Source: Thermoleophilales bacterium (lineage in GTDB: Bacteria > Actinomycetota > Thermoleophilia > Solirubrobacterales > 70-9). From it: DNA of 64,000 nt. The stretch spans positions 137,689 to 201,688 of the forward strand of contig JACJWY010000002.1 of assembly GCA_020636955.1 (NCBI GenBank), given 5' to 3'. Below are positions 1 through 7,179 of this stretch, one piece after another (the first letter of the stretch is position 1; each line of letters begins with the position of its first letter). The position numbers and the translations under genes are program-made. The notes under the pieces were generated by a model that searched no databases, was not told where the DNA came from, and saw only the letters and a list, made by a program, of their open reading frames with translations.

Positions 1-739
1 CCGTTTCACCCTTGAACCGAACCGCCTCCAGACCCTCGAACCGGACCGGGCCGGGTTCGCGGGGAACACCATCCACCCAGACCGACCTCTCGCTGCTGGT
101 TTCCGAATCATTGATTCCTTCGACCAGGTTCCATCCCAATGCCCTGTCGTCGACGGAGGTCCCGATCCCGGCCGACCAGAACCAGGCAACGTGGCGGGCG
201 TGATAGCCGGCCGACTCGTCGTCAACGCCGAATCCGTCAACCTCGAAAATCCTGCCGTCGGCCTCGATCTGGCCGGTCACCGGCACGCCGGCACGCTTGC
301 GCGTCCAGCCCCAGCCCCGACCGCTCGGTGAGACCACCTCTATCGGCTCGATCTCGCCCAAACGAAGCGACGCCTTCACAAGTCCGGTCCTGACCTCCAC
401 CCGCGAACCTTCCATGGTCACCTCGGCCCGGCCCGGACGCAACTTCGTGTGCTCGAAAACCCGGCCTTCACCACCATCCGAGACCCGGTCCCAGACGGAC
501 CAGAAAGTCTGGCTGAACGGCCCGATCCTCACCACCCCGGCACAAAGCATCACTTCCTCGCCGTAGAAGCCGACGTATCGCCATTGTTTGCGCATCAAGC
601 CCTTGTGGAGGAGAGGTTGATGGGCAGGCGGAATCGGCAGATCCGGCCTGTTCCCGGAGGTTCCGCGCCAAGGCAGGTCCACGGCAGAGCCTTCCCCGGG
701 AGCGCCGGCAGGAGATGTGGAAGGGATCGTGCCGGCCAT
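1..739 (-). CDS. DUF2804 family protein (C-terminus beyond left edge)
   Basis: An uninterrupted minus-strand frame of about 246 codons runs from the ATG at 739-737 to the left edge, so the C-terminus is outside the window. The translation has features I associate with DUF2804: an early DLPWRGT segment, then RKQWRYVGFYGEEVMLCAG from residue 50, IGPFSQTFWSVWDR, and later YHARHVAWFWSAGIG. DUF2804 proteins have no established function. The start at 739 keeps the LPWRG segment and lies 8 nt downstream of a TAGTGT -10 box, so translation is probably leaderless. The in-frame ATG at 595 would remove that segment. The gene is divergent from the sulfotransferase, with 21 nt between the starts. Confidence 0.8.
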   Translation of the reverse strand, partial: MAGTIPSTSPAGAPGEGSAVDLPWRGTSGNRPDLPIPPAHQPLLHKGLMRKQWRYVGFYGEEVMLCAGVVRIGPFSQTFWSVWDRVSDGGEGRVFEHTKLRPGRAEVTMEGSRVEVRTGLVKASLRLGEIEPIEVVSPSGRGWGWTRKRAGVPVTGQIEADGRIFEVDGFGVDDESAGYHARHVAWFWSAGIGTSVDDRALGWNLVEGINDSETSSERSVWVDGVPREPGPVRFEGLEAVRFKGET

Positions 740-746
740 TCCCGGC

Positions 747-753
747 TACACTA
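747..753. promoter_or_regulatory. Overlapping divergent -10 boxes
   Basis: The 7-mer TACACTA reads TACACT on the plus strand (747-752) and TAGTGT on the minus strand (748-753). Each lies exactly 8 nt from a start codon: GTG 761 to the right and ATG 739 to the left. Both match the TANNNT leaderless pattern seen elsewhere in the window. No clear -35 box is visible on either side. Confidence 0.55.
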
Positions 754-760
754 CTCCGCC

Positions 761-1753
761 GTGTCTGAAACCGCCGATACAAACGTGACCGCCCCGGAGG
801 CCACCTACGACCCCGCCGACGATGCGATGTGCAGCCGCGCCCGCGAACGCTTCACAGCGGACCGCAATCGTCGCCTGCCCCGCCGCCGGAACAAGACCGC
901 GACGCTGCCGAACATGATCATCATCGGGGGCCTCAAATGCGGAACGACCTCGATCCACCATTACCTCGGGCTTCACCCCGAGATCCACATGTCGAAGCCG
1001 AAGGAACTGAACTTCTTCGCCGCGGAACAGAATTGGGATCTCGGTTTCGACTGGTACGAGAACCGCTTTGACTCGTCGGTGAAGGTCAACGGTGAATCCT
1101 CCCCTCATTACACGAACCGGCCACGATTCAACGACGTCGCCGAACGGATCCACAACCATGTCCCGGACGTCAAGTTGATCTACATGGTCCGGGATCCGAT
1201 CAAGCGGATCCTTTCGCACTGGGTCCACGCGACCGGTGCCGGTTACGAGACCAGGGAATTCGTCGAAACCCTTGCGCTGCCGGACACTGCCTATATCCAG
1301 CGTTCGCAGTACTGGATGCAGCTGCAGCCCTACCTCGAATACTTCGACCGCGACCAGATCAGGATCATCACCCAGGAGGATCTCGGCAAGAAGCGCGACG
1401 AGACGATGAAGGATGCCTTCAGCTACCTCGGTGTGGACGAGAATTTCACCTCCGAGCAGTGGGATCGCCAGTGGGAGAAATCGTCGGCCAAGCATGACGA
1501 CAAGTACCAGTTCATGGAGAAGCTGATCAAGCTGCCGGGTTTTCGCGCCTTCGACCGGAATTTTGACCGCCTGCCCGAATCGATGCGCTGGATGGTCGAA
1601 AAGGTGGTCCACGACCCGGACAAGCCCCCGGCTCCGAAACCGGAGATCCCGGACGATCTGATGGAAACCCTGAAGGGCCGCTTCCGCGAGGATGTCGCCG
1701 GCCTGAGGGAATGGGCTGGCCGCGATTTCGACGGTTGGCACGACTACTCCTGA
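761..1753 (+). CDS. Sulfotransferase family protein
   Basis: This 330-aa protein resembles PAPS-dependent sulfotransferases, which move a sulfuryl group from PAPS to a hydroxyl or amine acceptor. The 5'-phosphosulfate loop is GGLKCGTTSIHHYLGLHPEI (from residue 56) and the 3'-phosphate-binding segment is YMVRDPIKRILSHW (141-154). Both match bacterial Sulfotransfer_1/heparan-sulfotransferase-like enzymes of about 300 aa. The open frame extends upstream to 449, but that part overlaps the divergent DUF2804 gene. GTG 761 is preferred because it lies 8 nt after TACACT; ATG 833 is an alternative. There is no signal peptide or TM segment, so it is probably cytosolic. The acceptor cannot be deduced. 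Confidence 0.85.
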   Translation: MSETADTNVTAPEATYDPADDAMCSRARERFTADRNRRLPRRRNKTATLPNMIIIGGLKCGTTSIHHYLGLHPEIHMSKPKELNFFAAEQNWDLGFDWYENRFDSSVKVNGESSPHYTNRPRFNDVAERIHNHVPDVKLIYMVRDPIKRILSHWVHATGAGYETREFVETLALPDTAYIQRSQYWMQLQPYLEYFDRDQIRIITQEDLGKKRDETMKDAFSYLGVDENFTSEQWDRQWEKSSAKHDDKYQFMEKLIKLPGFRAFDRNFDRLPESMRWMVEKVVHDPDKPPAPKPEIPDDLMETLKGRFREDVAGLREWAGRDFDGWHDYS

Positions 1754-1820
1754 CCCCGCAAGACCGGACCTGGCGCGACCGGATCGCATGTCCCGCCCGG
1801 TTGGAACCGGCTGCGGCGGG

Positions 1821-1826
1821 TAGTTT
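1821..1826 (+). promoter_or_regulatory. -10 box for leaderless start at 1833
   Basis: TAGTTT lies 6 nt before ATG 1833, with no Shine-Dalgarno sequence between them. Confidence 0.45.
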
Positions 1827-1832
1827 GCCTCC

Positions 1833-2561
1833 ATGCGCCGGCTGATTCCCGATCCCGGACCGACCGATCTCGAAAGCGAGCTCGCGACCTACCGCCCGGC
1901 CGATCAGGACCGCGAAGGCCGTCCCTTTGTCGCGGTCAACATGGTCAGCACCCTCGACGGTCGCGCCTCGTCGCAAGGCAACACCAAAGCGCTCGGCTCT
2001 GACGCGGATACCGAGCACCTGCTCGGTCTCAGAACACGCTTCGACGCCGTGATGATCGGCGGTGGCACGATGCGCGCCGAACGCTACGGCCGGATCATCT
2101 CGCGACCGGAGAGCAGGACCCGCCGGGAGCAGGACGGACTGTCACCTGACGCTCTGGCGGTGATCATCAGCGGCGACCTCGACCTCCCCTTCGACGCACC
2201 CCTGTTCACCGACGGCAACGGGCGGGTCCTGATCTTCACCCGCAAGAGCGAGGTGCCGGACACCGAGACCGAGGTTGACCTGGTGACGATTGACGGCTTG
2301 ATCGACACGGCCGACGTTCTCGCTCACCTTCACCGCGAAGAGGGGATCCGGGCGGTGCTCTGCGAGGGCGGGCCGCACCTCTTTGGCCAGCTGGTCGCGG
2401 GGGATCTCGTCGACGATTTCTTTCTGACGGTCACCCCGGTCGTGACCGGGGGCGATGCGCCCCGGATTCTTGAGACAAACCTTCCGGAGCGAGCCGAATT
2501 CGAACTGGTCGGCCTGCTGGAGGCCGACGGCGACCTCTTCGCCCGCTACCGGCGCGCCTGA
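1833..2561 (+). CDS. RibD C-terminal domain (pyrimidine/dihydrofolate reductase-like)
   Basis: A 242-aa stand-alone reductase of the RibD C-terminal/DHFR-like fold. These enzymes use NADPH to reduce a pyrimidine or pteridine; the classic substrate is the ribosylamino-pyrimidine of riboflavin synthesis. Family features are the N-terminal FVAVNMVSTLDGRAS strand-helix (about 31-45), FDAVMIGGGTMRAERYG (about 70-86) and the cofactor-binding VLCEGGPHLFGQLV near 178. The RibD deaminase domain is absent and no other riboflavin gene is nearby, so the substrate is uncertain. Many actinobacterial genomes carry such single-domain paralogues. The start is supported by the -10 box 6 nt upstream. Confidence 0.85.
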   Translation: MRRLIPDPGPTDLESELATYRPADQDREGRPFVAVNMVSTLDGRASSQGNTKALGSDADTEHLLGLRTRFDAVMIGGGTMRAERYGRIISRPESRTRREQDGLSPDALAVIISGDLDLPFDAPLFTDGNGRVLIFTRKSEVPDTETEVDLVTIDGLIDTADVLAHLHREEGIRAVLCEGGPHLFGQLVAGDLVDDFFLTVTPVVTGGDAPRILETNLPERAEFELVGLLEADGDLFARYRRA

Positions 2562-2578
2562 TCGCCAAATCGGTTCCA

Positions 2579-2640
2579 ACGAGACGAGACGTCTCGTCTC
2601 GTCTCGTCTCGTGCAGGCGAGACGCAGCGTTGCGTCTCGC
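2579..2640. repeat. TCTCG-type repeat block with a 24-bp palindrome and a second hairpin
   Basis: Positions 2579-2602 form a perfect 24-bp palindrome built from ACGAG and its complement. Four tandem GTCTC units span 2591-2610. A second hairpin follows, with GCGAGACGCA (2617-2626) and TGCGTCTCGC (2631-2640) around a 4-nt loop. The block lies between the reductase gene and the acyl-CoA dehydrogenase promoter. No T-run follows, so it is not a standard terminator. Confidence 0.8.
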
Positions 2641-2726
2641 TGGAAGTTTTCCGGCATGGCCCGACTGGGCTGCGGTTTTCTACGAGACTTCCTCCACGGC
2701 GAGCGCTGCAACACTTCGCCGGGTAG

Positions 2727-2732
2727 TAGCGT
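2727..2732 (+). promoter_or_regulatory. -10 box for leaderless start at 2740
   Basis: TAGCGT lies 7 nt before ATG 2740 and no Shine-Dalgarno sequence intervenes. This argues against extending the gene upstream through the repeat block. Confidence 0.45.
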
Positions 2733-2739
2733 CCCGACT

Positions 2740-3972
2740 ATGGATTTCGAACCCGGTTCCGAAGTTGAAGGGCTCATCGAGCGCGTTCGTTCGTTCATGG
2801 AAGAACACATCTATCCGCGCGAGATGGAGCTTCACCAGTCGCTCGACGATGAAGTGAAGGCCGGTGTCGCCTACCCGGTCGAGCTCGAGCAGATCCGCGA
2901 GAAAGCGAAGTCGGAGGGACTCTGGAATCTCTTCCTGCCAGACGACGAATACGGCGCCGGGCTCAACAACTGGCAGTACGCCTTCCTCTGCGAAGAAATG
3001 GGCCGCAGTCCGATCGCCGCTCCGATGGCTTTCAACAGCGCTGCGCCTGATACCGGCAACATGGAAATCCTGCTCGAGCATGGAACCGACGAACAGAAGT
3101 CGAAATACCTCGAGCCTCTTACCAACGGCGAGACCCGCAGCTGCTTCTCGATGACCGAGCCGGAAACTGCCGGTTCCGATCCGACCGGCCTCGCCGCGAA
3201 GGCGGAACTGGTCGATGGCGAATGGGTAATCAACGGCCACAAGTGGTTCACCTCCGGCGCGGTCGGCGCCTCCTTCGCGATCGCGATGGTCAACACCGAA
3301 ACCAGCGAGAACCCCTACGCCAACGCCTCGATGATCATCGTTCCGATCGACACCCCGGGCTTCAATCTGGTCCGTCCGGTGTCGGTGATGGGCCACGACA
3401 AGGGACCAGGCCATTGCGAGATCCTCTACGAAGACTGCCGGGTGCCTGAAGCCAACCTCCTCGGGCAGCGCGGCGGCGGTTTCGTGGTCGCCCAGGATCG
3501 TCTCGGCCCGGGTCGCATCCATCACTGCATGCGGGCGATCGGTACCGCAGAACGGGCCCTGGAGATGATGTGCTTGCGGGCGGCCGACCGCGAGGCCTTC
3601 GGCGGCCCGCTGGCCGACAAGCAGTTCGTCCAGGACTTCATCGCAAAATCACGGATGGAGATCGACCAGGCCCGGCTGCTCTGCCTGAATGCCGCCTGGA
3701 AGATGGACACGGTCGGCAAGCACGCCGCCCGCCAGGAGATCTCGATGATTAAGGTGGTCGCCGCGAACATGGTCATGGACGTGCTCGACCGGGCCCTGCA
3801 GGTCCACGGCTCACTCGGCATGTCCGATGACACCCCGCTCGCTTCGATGTGGCGTTACAGCCGCATGCTCCGGCTGGCCGACGGCCCGGACGAGGTCCAC
3901 AAGATGGTCATCGCCCGGCGGGAGGTCGGCCGGTTCCTGAAGAAGCGAGCAGCTTCTTCCGAAGCGGCCTGA
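2740..3972 (+). CDS. Acyl-CoA dehydrogenase
   Basis: A 410-aa FAD enzyme that introduces an alpha-beta double bond into an acyl-CoA and passes electrons to ETF. The N-terminal helical domain begins at ATG 2740. The middle domain has CFSMTEPETAGSDPTGL and WVINGHKWFTSGA, and the C-terminal domain has ALQVHGSLGMSDDTPLASMW and RLADGPDEVHKMVIAR. Length and order match medium- or long-chain ACADs, in particular the ACAD10/11-like group. The open frame extends to 2455, but that segment overlaps the preceding gene and the repeat block. Neighbouring genes do not reveal the substrate. Confidence 0.9.
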   Translation: MDFEPGSEVEGLIERVRSFMEEHIYPREMELHQSLDDEVKAGVAYPVELEQIREKAKSEGLWNLFLPDDEYGAGLNNWQYAFLCEEMGRSPIAAPMAFNSAAPDTGNMEILLEHGTDEQKSKYLEPLTNGETRSCFSMTEPETAGSDPTGLAAKAELVDGEWVINGHKWFTSGAVGASFAIAMVNTETSENPYANASMIIVPIDTPGFNLVRPVSVMGHDKGPGHCEILYEDCRVPEANLLGQRGGGFVVAQDRLGPGRIHHCMRAIGTAERALEMMCLRAADREAFGGPLADKQFVQDFIAKSRMEIDQARLLCLNAAWKMDTVGKHAARQEISMIKVVAANMVMDVLDRALQVHGSLGMSDDTPLASMWRYSRMLRLADGPDEVHKMVIARREVGRFLKKRAASSEAA

Positions 3973-4019
3973 CCTCCGGACACCGTTATGTGGCGGTCGG
4001 TTCCTGAAGAAGCGAGCAG
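3931..4019 (+). repeat. 22-nt direct duplication spanning the 3' end of the acyl-CoA dehydrogenase gene
   Basis: The 22-nt sequence at 3931-3952, encoding residues near the enzyme's C-terminus, recurs exactly at 3998-4019 after the stop codon, a 67-bp offset. The flanking bases (GTCGG just upstream) are also similar. It looks like a small local duplication. Confidence 0.75.
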
Positions 4020-4065
4020 AGCGCGAAGGCTCCCCCGCCTGAAGGGGCCCGACAGGTGAGTCGAT

Positions 4066-4090
4066 TTTGCCCGCCACAAGGACGGGCAAA
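4066..4090. terminator. Possible bidirectional hairpin between convergent genes
   Basis: TTTGCCCG (4066-4073) pairs with CGGGCAAA (4083-4090) around a 9-nt loop. It lies between the stop of the plus-strand acyl-CoA dehydrogenase and the stop of the minus-strand lipoprotein gene. There is no clean T-run on either side, so a terminator role is inferred from position only. Confidence 0.4.
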
Positions 4091-4104
4091 TTGACCCACT
4101 TCAA

Positions 4105-4626
4105 CTAGCTGGTGGTTGATTCGGATTGCGTGCCCTGGGTCGGGGGGGCGCCCGAAGGCGGCTGGCCACCCTCAGGCACCTGAATCTCTATGTCGCAGTC
4201 TTCCATCGCGGACTGAAGATCCTCCATGCCTTCCGGGACGCCCTGGGGCGGTCCATCGCCAGTAGCGCCGGCCCCGCCTGTCGCCCCTGAAGGTGGAGCT
4301 CCGTCCGGGGGGGTCATGCCCTCGGGAGGTTGGCCCTGCGGCATCTGTCCGTCCTGGGGAGCGCCGTCGGAGAGGTCGGGGACGGTGACCCCAGCGTCCT
4401 CCAGGCACTGCTTCTGGTCATCGGTCAGGCTCCCGAACATGCCTCCCGGCCCGCCACCGGGGCCGCCGGCCGTCTGATCGGCCGAGGCGTCGGAGCTCGA
4501 GTCGGATCCGCCACATCCGGCCATGAATACGACCCCGGCCAGCAAGGCGACGATCGCCAGGCCCATGAGTCCGGATCTACGTGTGCTTCCGTTCATCGTC
4601 ACTGGTTTCTCCTTGGTTGTCTTCAT
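4105..4626 (-). CDS. Gly/Pro-rich lipoprotein, last gene of the export operon
   Basis: This 173-aa protein starts with a lipoprotein signal: charged N-terminus, LMGLAIVALLAGVVFMAGC, and a lipobox ending in AGC at about residue 38. The mature part opens with GGSDSSSDASAD and Gly-rich sequence, then SLTDDQKQCLEDAGV, then low-complexity Pro/Gly/Met sequence. It is probably a small lipid-anchored envelope protein of unknown function. ATG 4626 overlaps the upstream stop (ATGA at 4623-4626), which suggests translational coupling. A second in-frame ATG at 4596 would give the same signal. It is the fifth gene after adaptor, ATPase, permease and a DUF5666-like protein. Confidence 0.75.
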   Translation of the reverse strand: MKTTKEKPVTMNGSTRRSGLMGLAIVALLAGVVFMAGCGGSDSSSDASADQTAGGPGGGPGGMFGSLTDDQKQCLEDAGVTVPDLSDGAPQDGQMPQGQPPEGMTPPDGAPPSGATGGAGATGDGPPQGVPEGMEDLQSAMEDCDIEIQVPEGGQPPSGAPPTQGTQSESTTS

Positions 4627-5204
4627 CCGGACGCGCCGGTCGAGGGCGCTCCCGACGGGGCACCACCTCCGGATGGCAGATCGCCACCCGAGGGCATTCC
4701 CCCGGCAAACGACGGCATCGCCGTCTGGACGCCGCTCTGGGTCGCGGTCACTTCGGTCGCCTTGACCGTTCCCGCCTTGTTCTTCTTTCCGGTCACGGTC
4801 ACCGTGTCACCCGGGTGAAGCTGGTTTGCGCTGCTCTTCGCATTCCTGGTGACGGAGGCGTTGCCCGCCCTCACCTTCACGGTCGTCCCATCCGAAGTTT
4901 CGACATACAGCGTGTTGCCCGCGACGCTCGTGATGTCGCCCTGGGTCGAATTGCCGCTTGAGCCGGAGGCGCCCGGAAATCCGCTAGTCGACGCGCCGGA
5001 ATCGGAGCCACCAGCCACCGAGGGGAGGCCGGAAGGCAGACTCGAAGCCGAAGAGTCATCACCACCGCTCAGTTTTCCGCCAAGCCAGAAGGCGATGACT
5101 GCGATCAGGATCGCGCTCAGGGCCAGATTCACCGGCGTATTGAACTTCCGCTTGGGACGCCGGGGACGGCGTACTGCACTTTCGGTCGCTGCTTCACTGC
5201 TCAT
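4623..5204 (-). CDS. Membrane-anchored DUF5666-like beta-barrel protein
   Basis: A 193-aa protein with a basic cytosolic N-terminus (RRPRRPKRKF) and one TM helix, LALSAILIAVIAFWLGGKL (about 28-46). A Ser/Gly linker follows, then an OB-like domain with GDITSVAGNTLYVETSDGTT and DTVTVTGKKNKAGTVKATEV. That domain resembles the DUF5666 family. The C-terminus is rich in PSGG units, as are those of the adaptor and the next lipoprotein. It is probably an envelope accessory of the MacB-like exporter, but its role is unknown. It begins 33 nt after the permease gene and overlaps the lipoprotein start by 4 nt. Confidence 0.75.
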   Translation of the reverse strand: MSSEAATESAVRRPRRPKRKFNTPVNLALSAILIAVIAFWLGGKLSGGDDSSASSLPSGLPSVAGGSDSGASTSGFPGASGSSGNSTQGDITSVAGNTLYVETSDGTTVKVRAGNASVTRNAKSSANQLHPGDTVTVTGKKNKAGTVKATEVTATQSGVQTAMPSFAGGMPSGGDLPSGGGAPSGAPSTGASG

Positions 5205-5237
5205 TTTTCTCGTCCTTTTTCACTCGTTTCAGCCTTC

Positions 5238-6452
5238 TCATTCGAATCGCAGGGCATCGATCGGCCTCAGCCGGGCCGCCCGACTCGCGGGGTAGGTGCC
5301 GAAGACGAGACCGGAGAGCGTCGCCGCGGCGAACGCGAGGATCACCGCGTATGTCGCGACGACGGGTTCGACTCCGGCAATCGTGAAGCGACTGCCGATC
5401 AGTCCCGCCGCCACACCGACCACTCCTCCAAATCCGGAGATCAGGACCGCTTCGGTGACGAACTGGGCCATGATGTCGCTGCGCCGTGCGCCGATCGCCT
5501 TGCGGATGCCGATCTCCCGGGTCCGCTCCGTGACGCTGACCAGCATGATGTTCATCACCCCGATGCCACCGACCAGCAGCGAGATCGCCGCGACCGCTCC
5601 GAGCAGGGTCGTGAACACCGAGTTCGACTCGTCGGAGGCCTCGAGGACCGAGCCCTGGTTGATGATCGAGTAGCCGGGGTCGGAAGGATCGGTGACGTCG
5701 AGTTGCTCGTTGAGGATCGAGGTGACCTGGGCCTGGGCCGCATCGAGGGTGTCCCTCGAAGTCGCTTGCACGATGATCTGGTCAACCGGGCCATAGCCCG
5801 CAAGGGTGTCCTGGACCGCCTTGTAAGGCGCCATGACCACGTCGTCCTGATCCTGGCTGCCGTCCGAGCCCTTTGACGCGGTGATGCCGATCACCTGGAA
5901 GCTGACCCCGTTTATCTGGATCATCGAACCGACTCCGCCGCCGGCTGCGAACAGGCTTGCGGCGACGGTCGGACCGATCACGGCAACCCGGTCGCGGCTT
6001 TCGACCTGCTGCTCGGTGAAACCCGTGCCCTGGGAGATCTCATAGCCCTTGGCATTGAGATAGGAAGGAGTGGTGCCGACCATCTGGGAGGGTTCGTAGC
6101 TGATTTCCCCGCTGACCAACGACGCACTTGAAACGTTGATAACAGGTGATGCCGCGAGGACGTCCGGAGCAAGGTTCTTGTCATTGAGCGCTTCCGCGTC
6201 CTCGACGGTCAGCGAGGAAGCCGAGGAAGACGCGCCGGGCATGATGCCGCCCGAAGTCGAGGTGACCTGCAGGACGTTCGTCCCCAGACCCTCGATGCTC
6301 GAGGCCACTGCCTGTGAGGAACCCTTTCCGACCGCGACCAGAATGATCACCGAGGCAACCCCGATCGTGATGCCGAGAATGGTCAGGGCCGCCCGGAGGC
6401 GGTTGGCCGCAAGACCTGCGGCGGCGATGCGGACCGTCTCGGTGAAACCCAT
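5238..6452 (-). CDS. MacB-like ABC transporter permease
   Basis: A 404-aa permease of the MacB/FtsX superfamily. It opens with VRIAAAGLAANRLRAALTIL and the first TM helix (GITIGVASVIILVAVGKG). A large extracytoplasmic domain (about 50-280) follows, and then three TM helices starting at LLGAVAAISLLVGGIGVMNI. The family signature TERTREIGIRKAIGARR is near residue 310. Such permeases pair with an ATPase and a periplasmic adaptor and drive export or efflux by mechanotransmission. ATG 6452 overlaps the last base of the ATPase stop codon. Confidence 0.9.
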   Translation of the reverse strand: MGFTETVRIAAAGLAANRLRAALTILGITIGVASVIILVAVGKGSSQAVASSIEGLGTNVLQVTSTSGGIMPGASSSASSLTVEDAEALNDKNLAPDVLAASPVINVSSASLVSGEISYEPSQMVGTTPSYLNAKGYEISQGTGFTEQQVESRDRVAVIGPTVAASLFAAGGGVGSMIQINGVSFQVIGITASKGSDGSQDQDDVVMAPYKAVQDTLAGYGPVDQIIVQATSRDTLDAAQAQVTSILNEQLDVTDPSDPGYSIINQGSVLEASDESNSVFTTLLGAVAAISLLVGGIGVMNIMLVSVTERTREIGIRKAIGARRSDIMAQFVTEAVLISGFGGVVGVAAGLIGSRFTIAGVEPVVATYAVILAFAAATLSGLVFGTYPASRAARLRPIDALRFE

Positions 6453-7177
6453 CAGGCAGCACTCTCGAGAACTTCGTTTCGGTAGTCGGCGGCGATCAGG
6501 CCGTCCTCGACCCGGATGACGCGGCGTGCTCGCGCCGCGACGTCGTCTTCATGAGTGATCAGCAGGATGGTGCGCCCCTCGTCATTCAGGTCCTGGAAGA
6601 TCTGCAGCACGTCCTCGGTCGAGTGCGAGTCGAGGTTGCCAGTCGGCTCGTCGGCGAGCACGATTGAAGGTTCGGTCACGATCGCCCTGGCAATCGCGAC
6701 TCGCTGCTGCTGGCCTCCGGACAGTTCGGCTGGAACATGATCCAGCCGGTCACCCATGCCGACGCTTTCGAGCGCCCTGGTCGCCATGCTTCGACGATCG
6801 CTTCTCCCATATCCAGCGTAGGCCAGGGGCAATTCCACGTTGGCCAGCGCAGTAGTGCGGGGGATCAGATTGAAACCCTGGAAGACGAAGCCGATTTTCT
6901 GGTTGCGCAGATCCGAGAGACCGTCCTCGTCGATTTCACGAACGTCTGTTCCGTCGATCAGGTAGCGCCCGGAGGTCGGGGCGTCCAGGCACCCGATCAG
7001 GTTCATCAGGGTGGACTTGCCGCTGCCGGAGCTGCCGATGATCGCCATGAACTCTCCCTCTTCGATCGAGAGGGAGATCCCGGCCAAGGCCCGGACCTCG
7101 TGCCCACCGAGGTGGTAGACGCGGGTCAGGTCCTCGACCTCGATTACCGGACGTTCGGTTTGAAGTGTCGTGGTCAT
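6452..7177 (-). CDS. MacB/LolD-type ABC transporter ATP-binding protein
   Basis: A 241-aa ABC ATPase with the full motif set: Walker A GSSGSGKST (about 49-57), Q-loop GFVFQGFNLIPR, signature LSGGQQQRVAIARAI, Walker B IVLADEPTGNLD and the switch His in LLITHEDD. Sequence and length fit the LolD/MacB-N/DevA branch, which works with FtsX-type permeases. It starts 2 nt after the adaptor stop and is followed directly by the permease. One homodimer would energise the exporter. Confidence 0.93.
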   Translation of the reverse strand: MTTTLQTERPVIEVEDLTRVYHLGGHEVRALAGISLSIEEGEFMAIIGSSGSGKSTLMNLIGCLDAPTSGRYLIDGTDVREIDEDGLSDLRNQKIGFVFQGFNLIPRTTALANVELPLAYAGYGRSDRRSMATRALESVGMGDRLDHVPAELSGGQQQRVAIARAIVTEPSIVLADEPTGNLDSHSTEDVLQIFQDLNDEGRTILLITHEDDVAARARRVIRVEDGLIAADYRNEVLESAA

Positions 7178-7179
7178 GG

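Noticed and set aside
449..760. N-terminal extension of the sulfotransferase
   Set aside because: It overlaps the divergent DUF2804 gene and has no family similarity.
746..1834. 362-codon minus-strand ORF
   Set aside because: It lies opposite the sulfotransferase, whose motifs are clear, and its own translation has no recognisable domain.
2455..2739. N-terminal extension of the acyl-CoA dehydrogenase
   Set aside because: It would translate the TCTCG repeat block and overlap the previous gene; a leaderless start at 2740 fits better.
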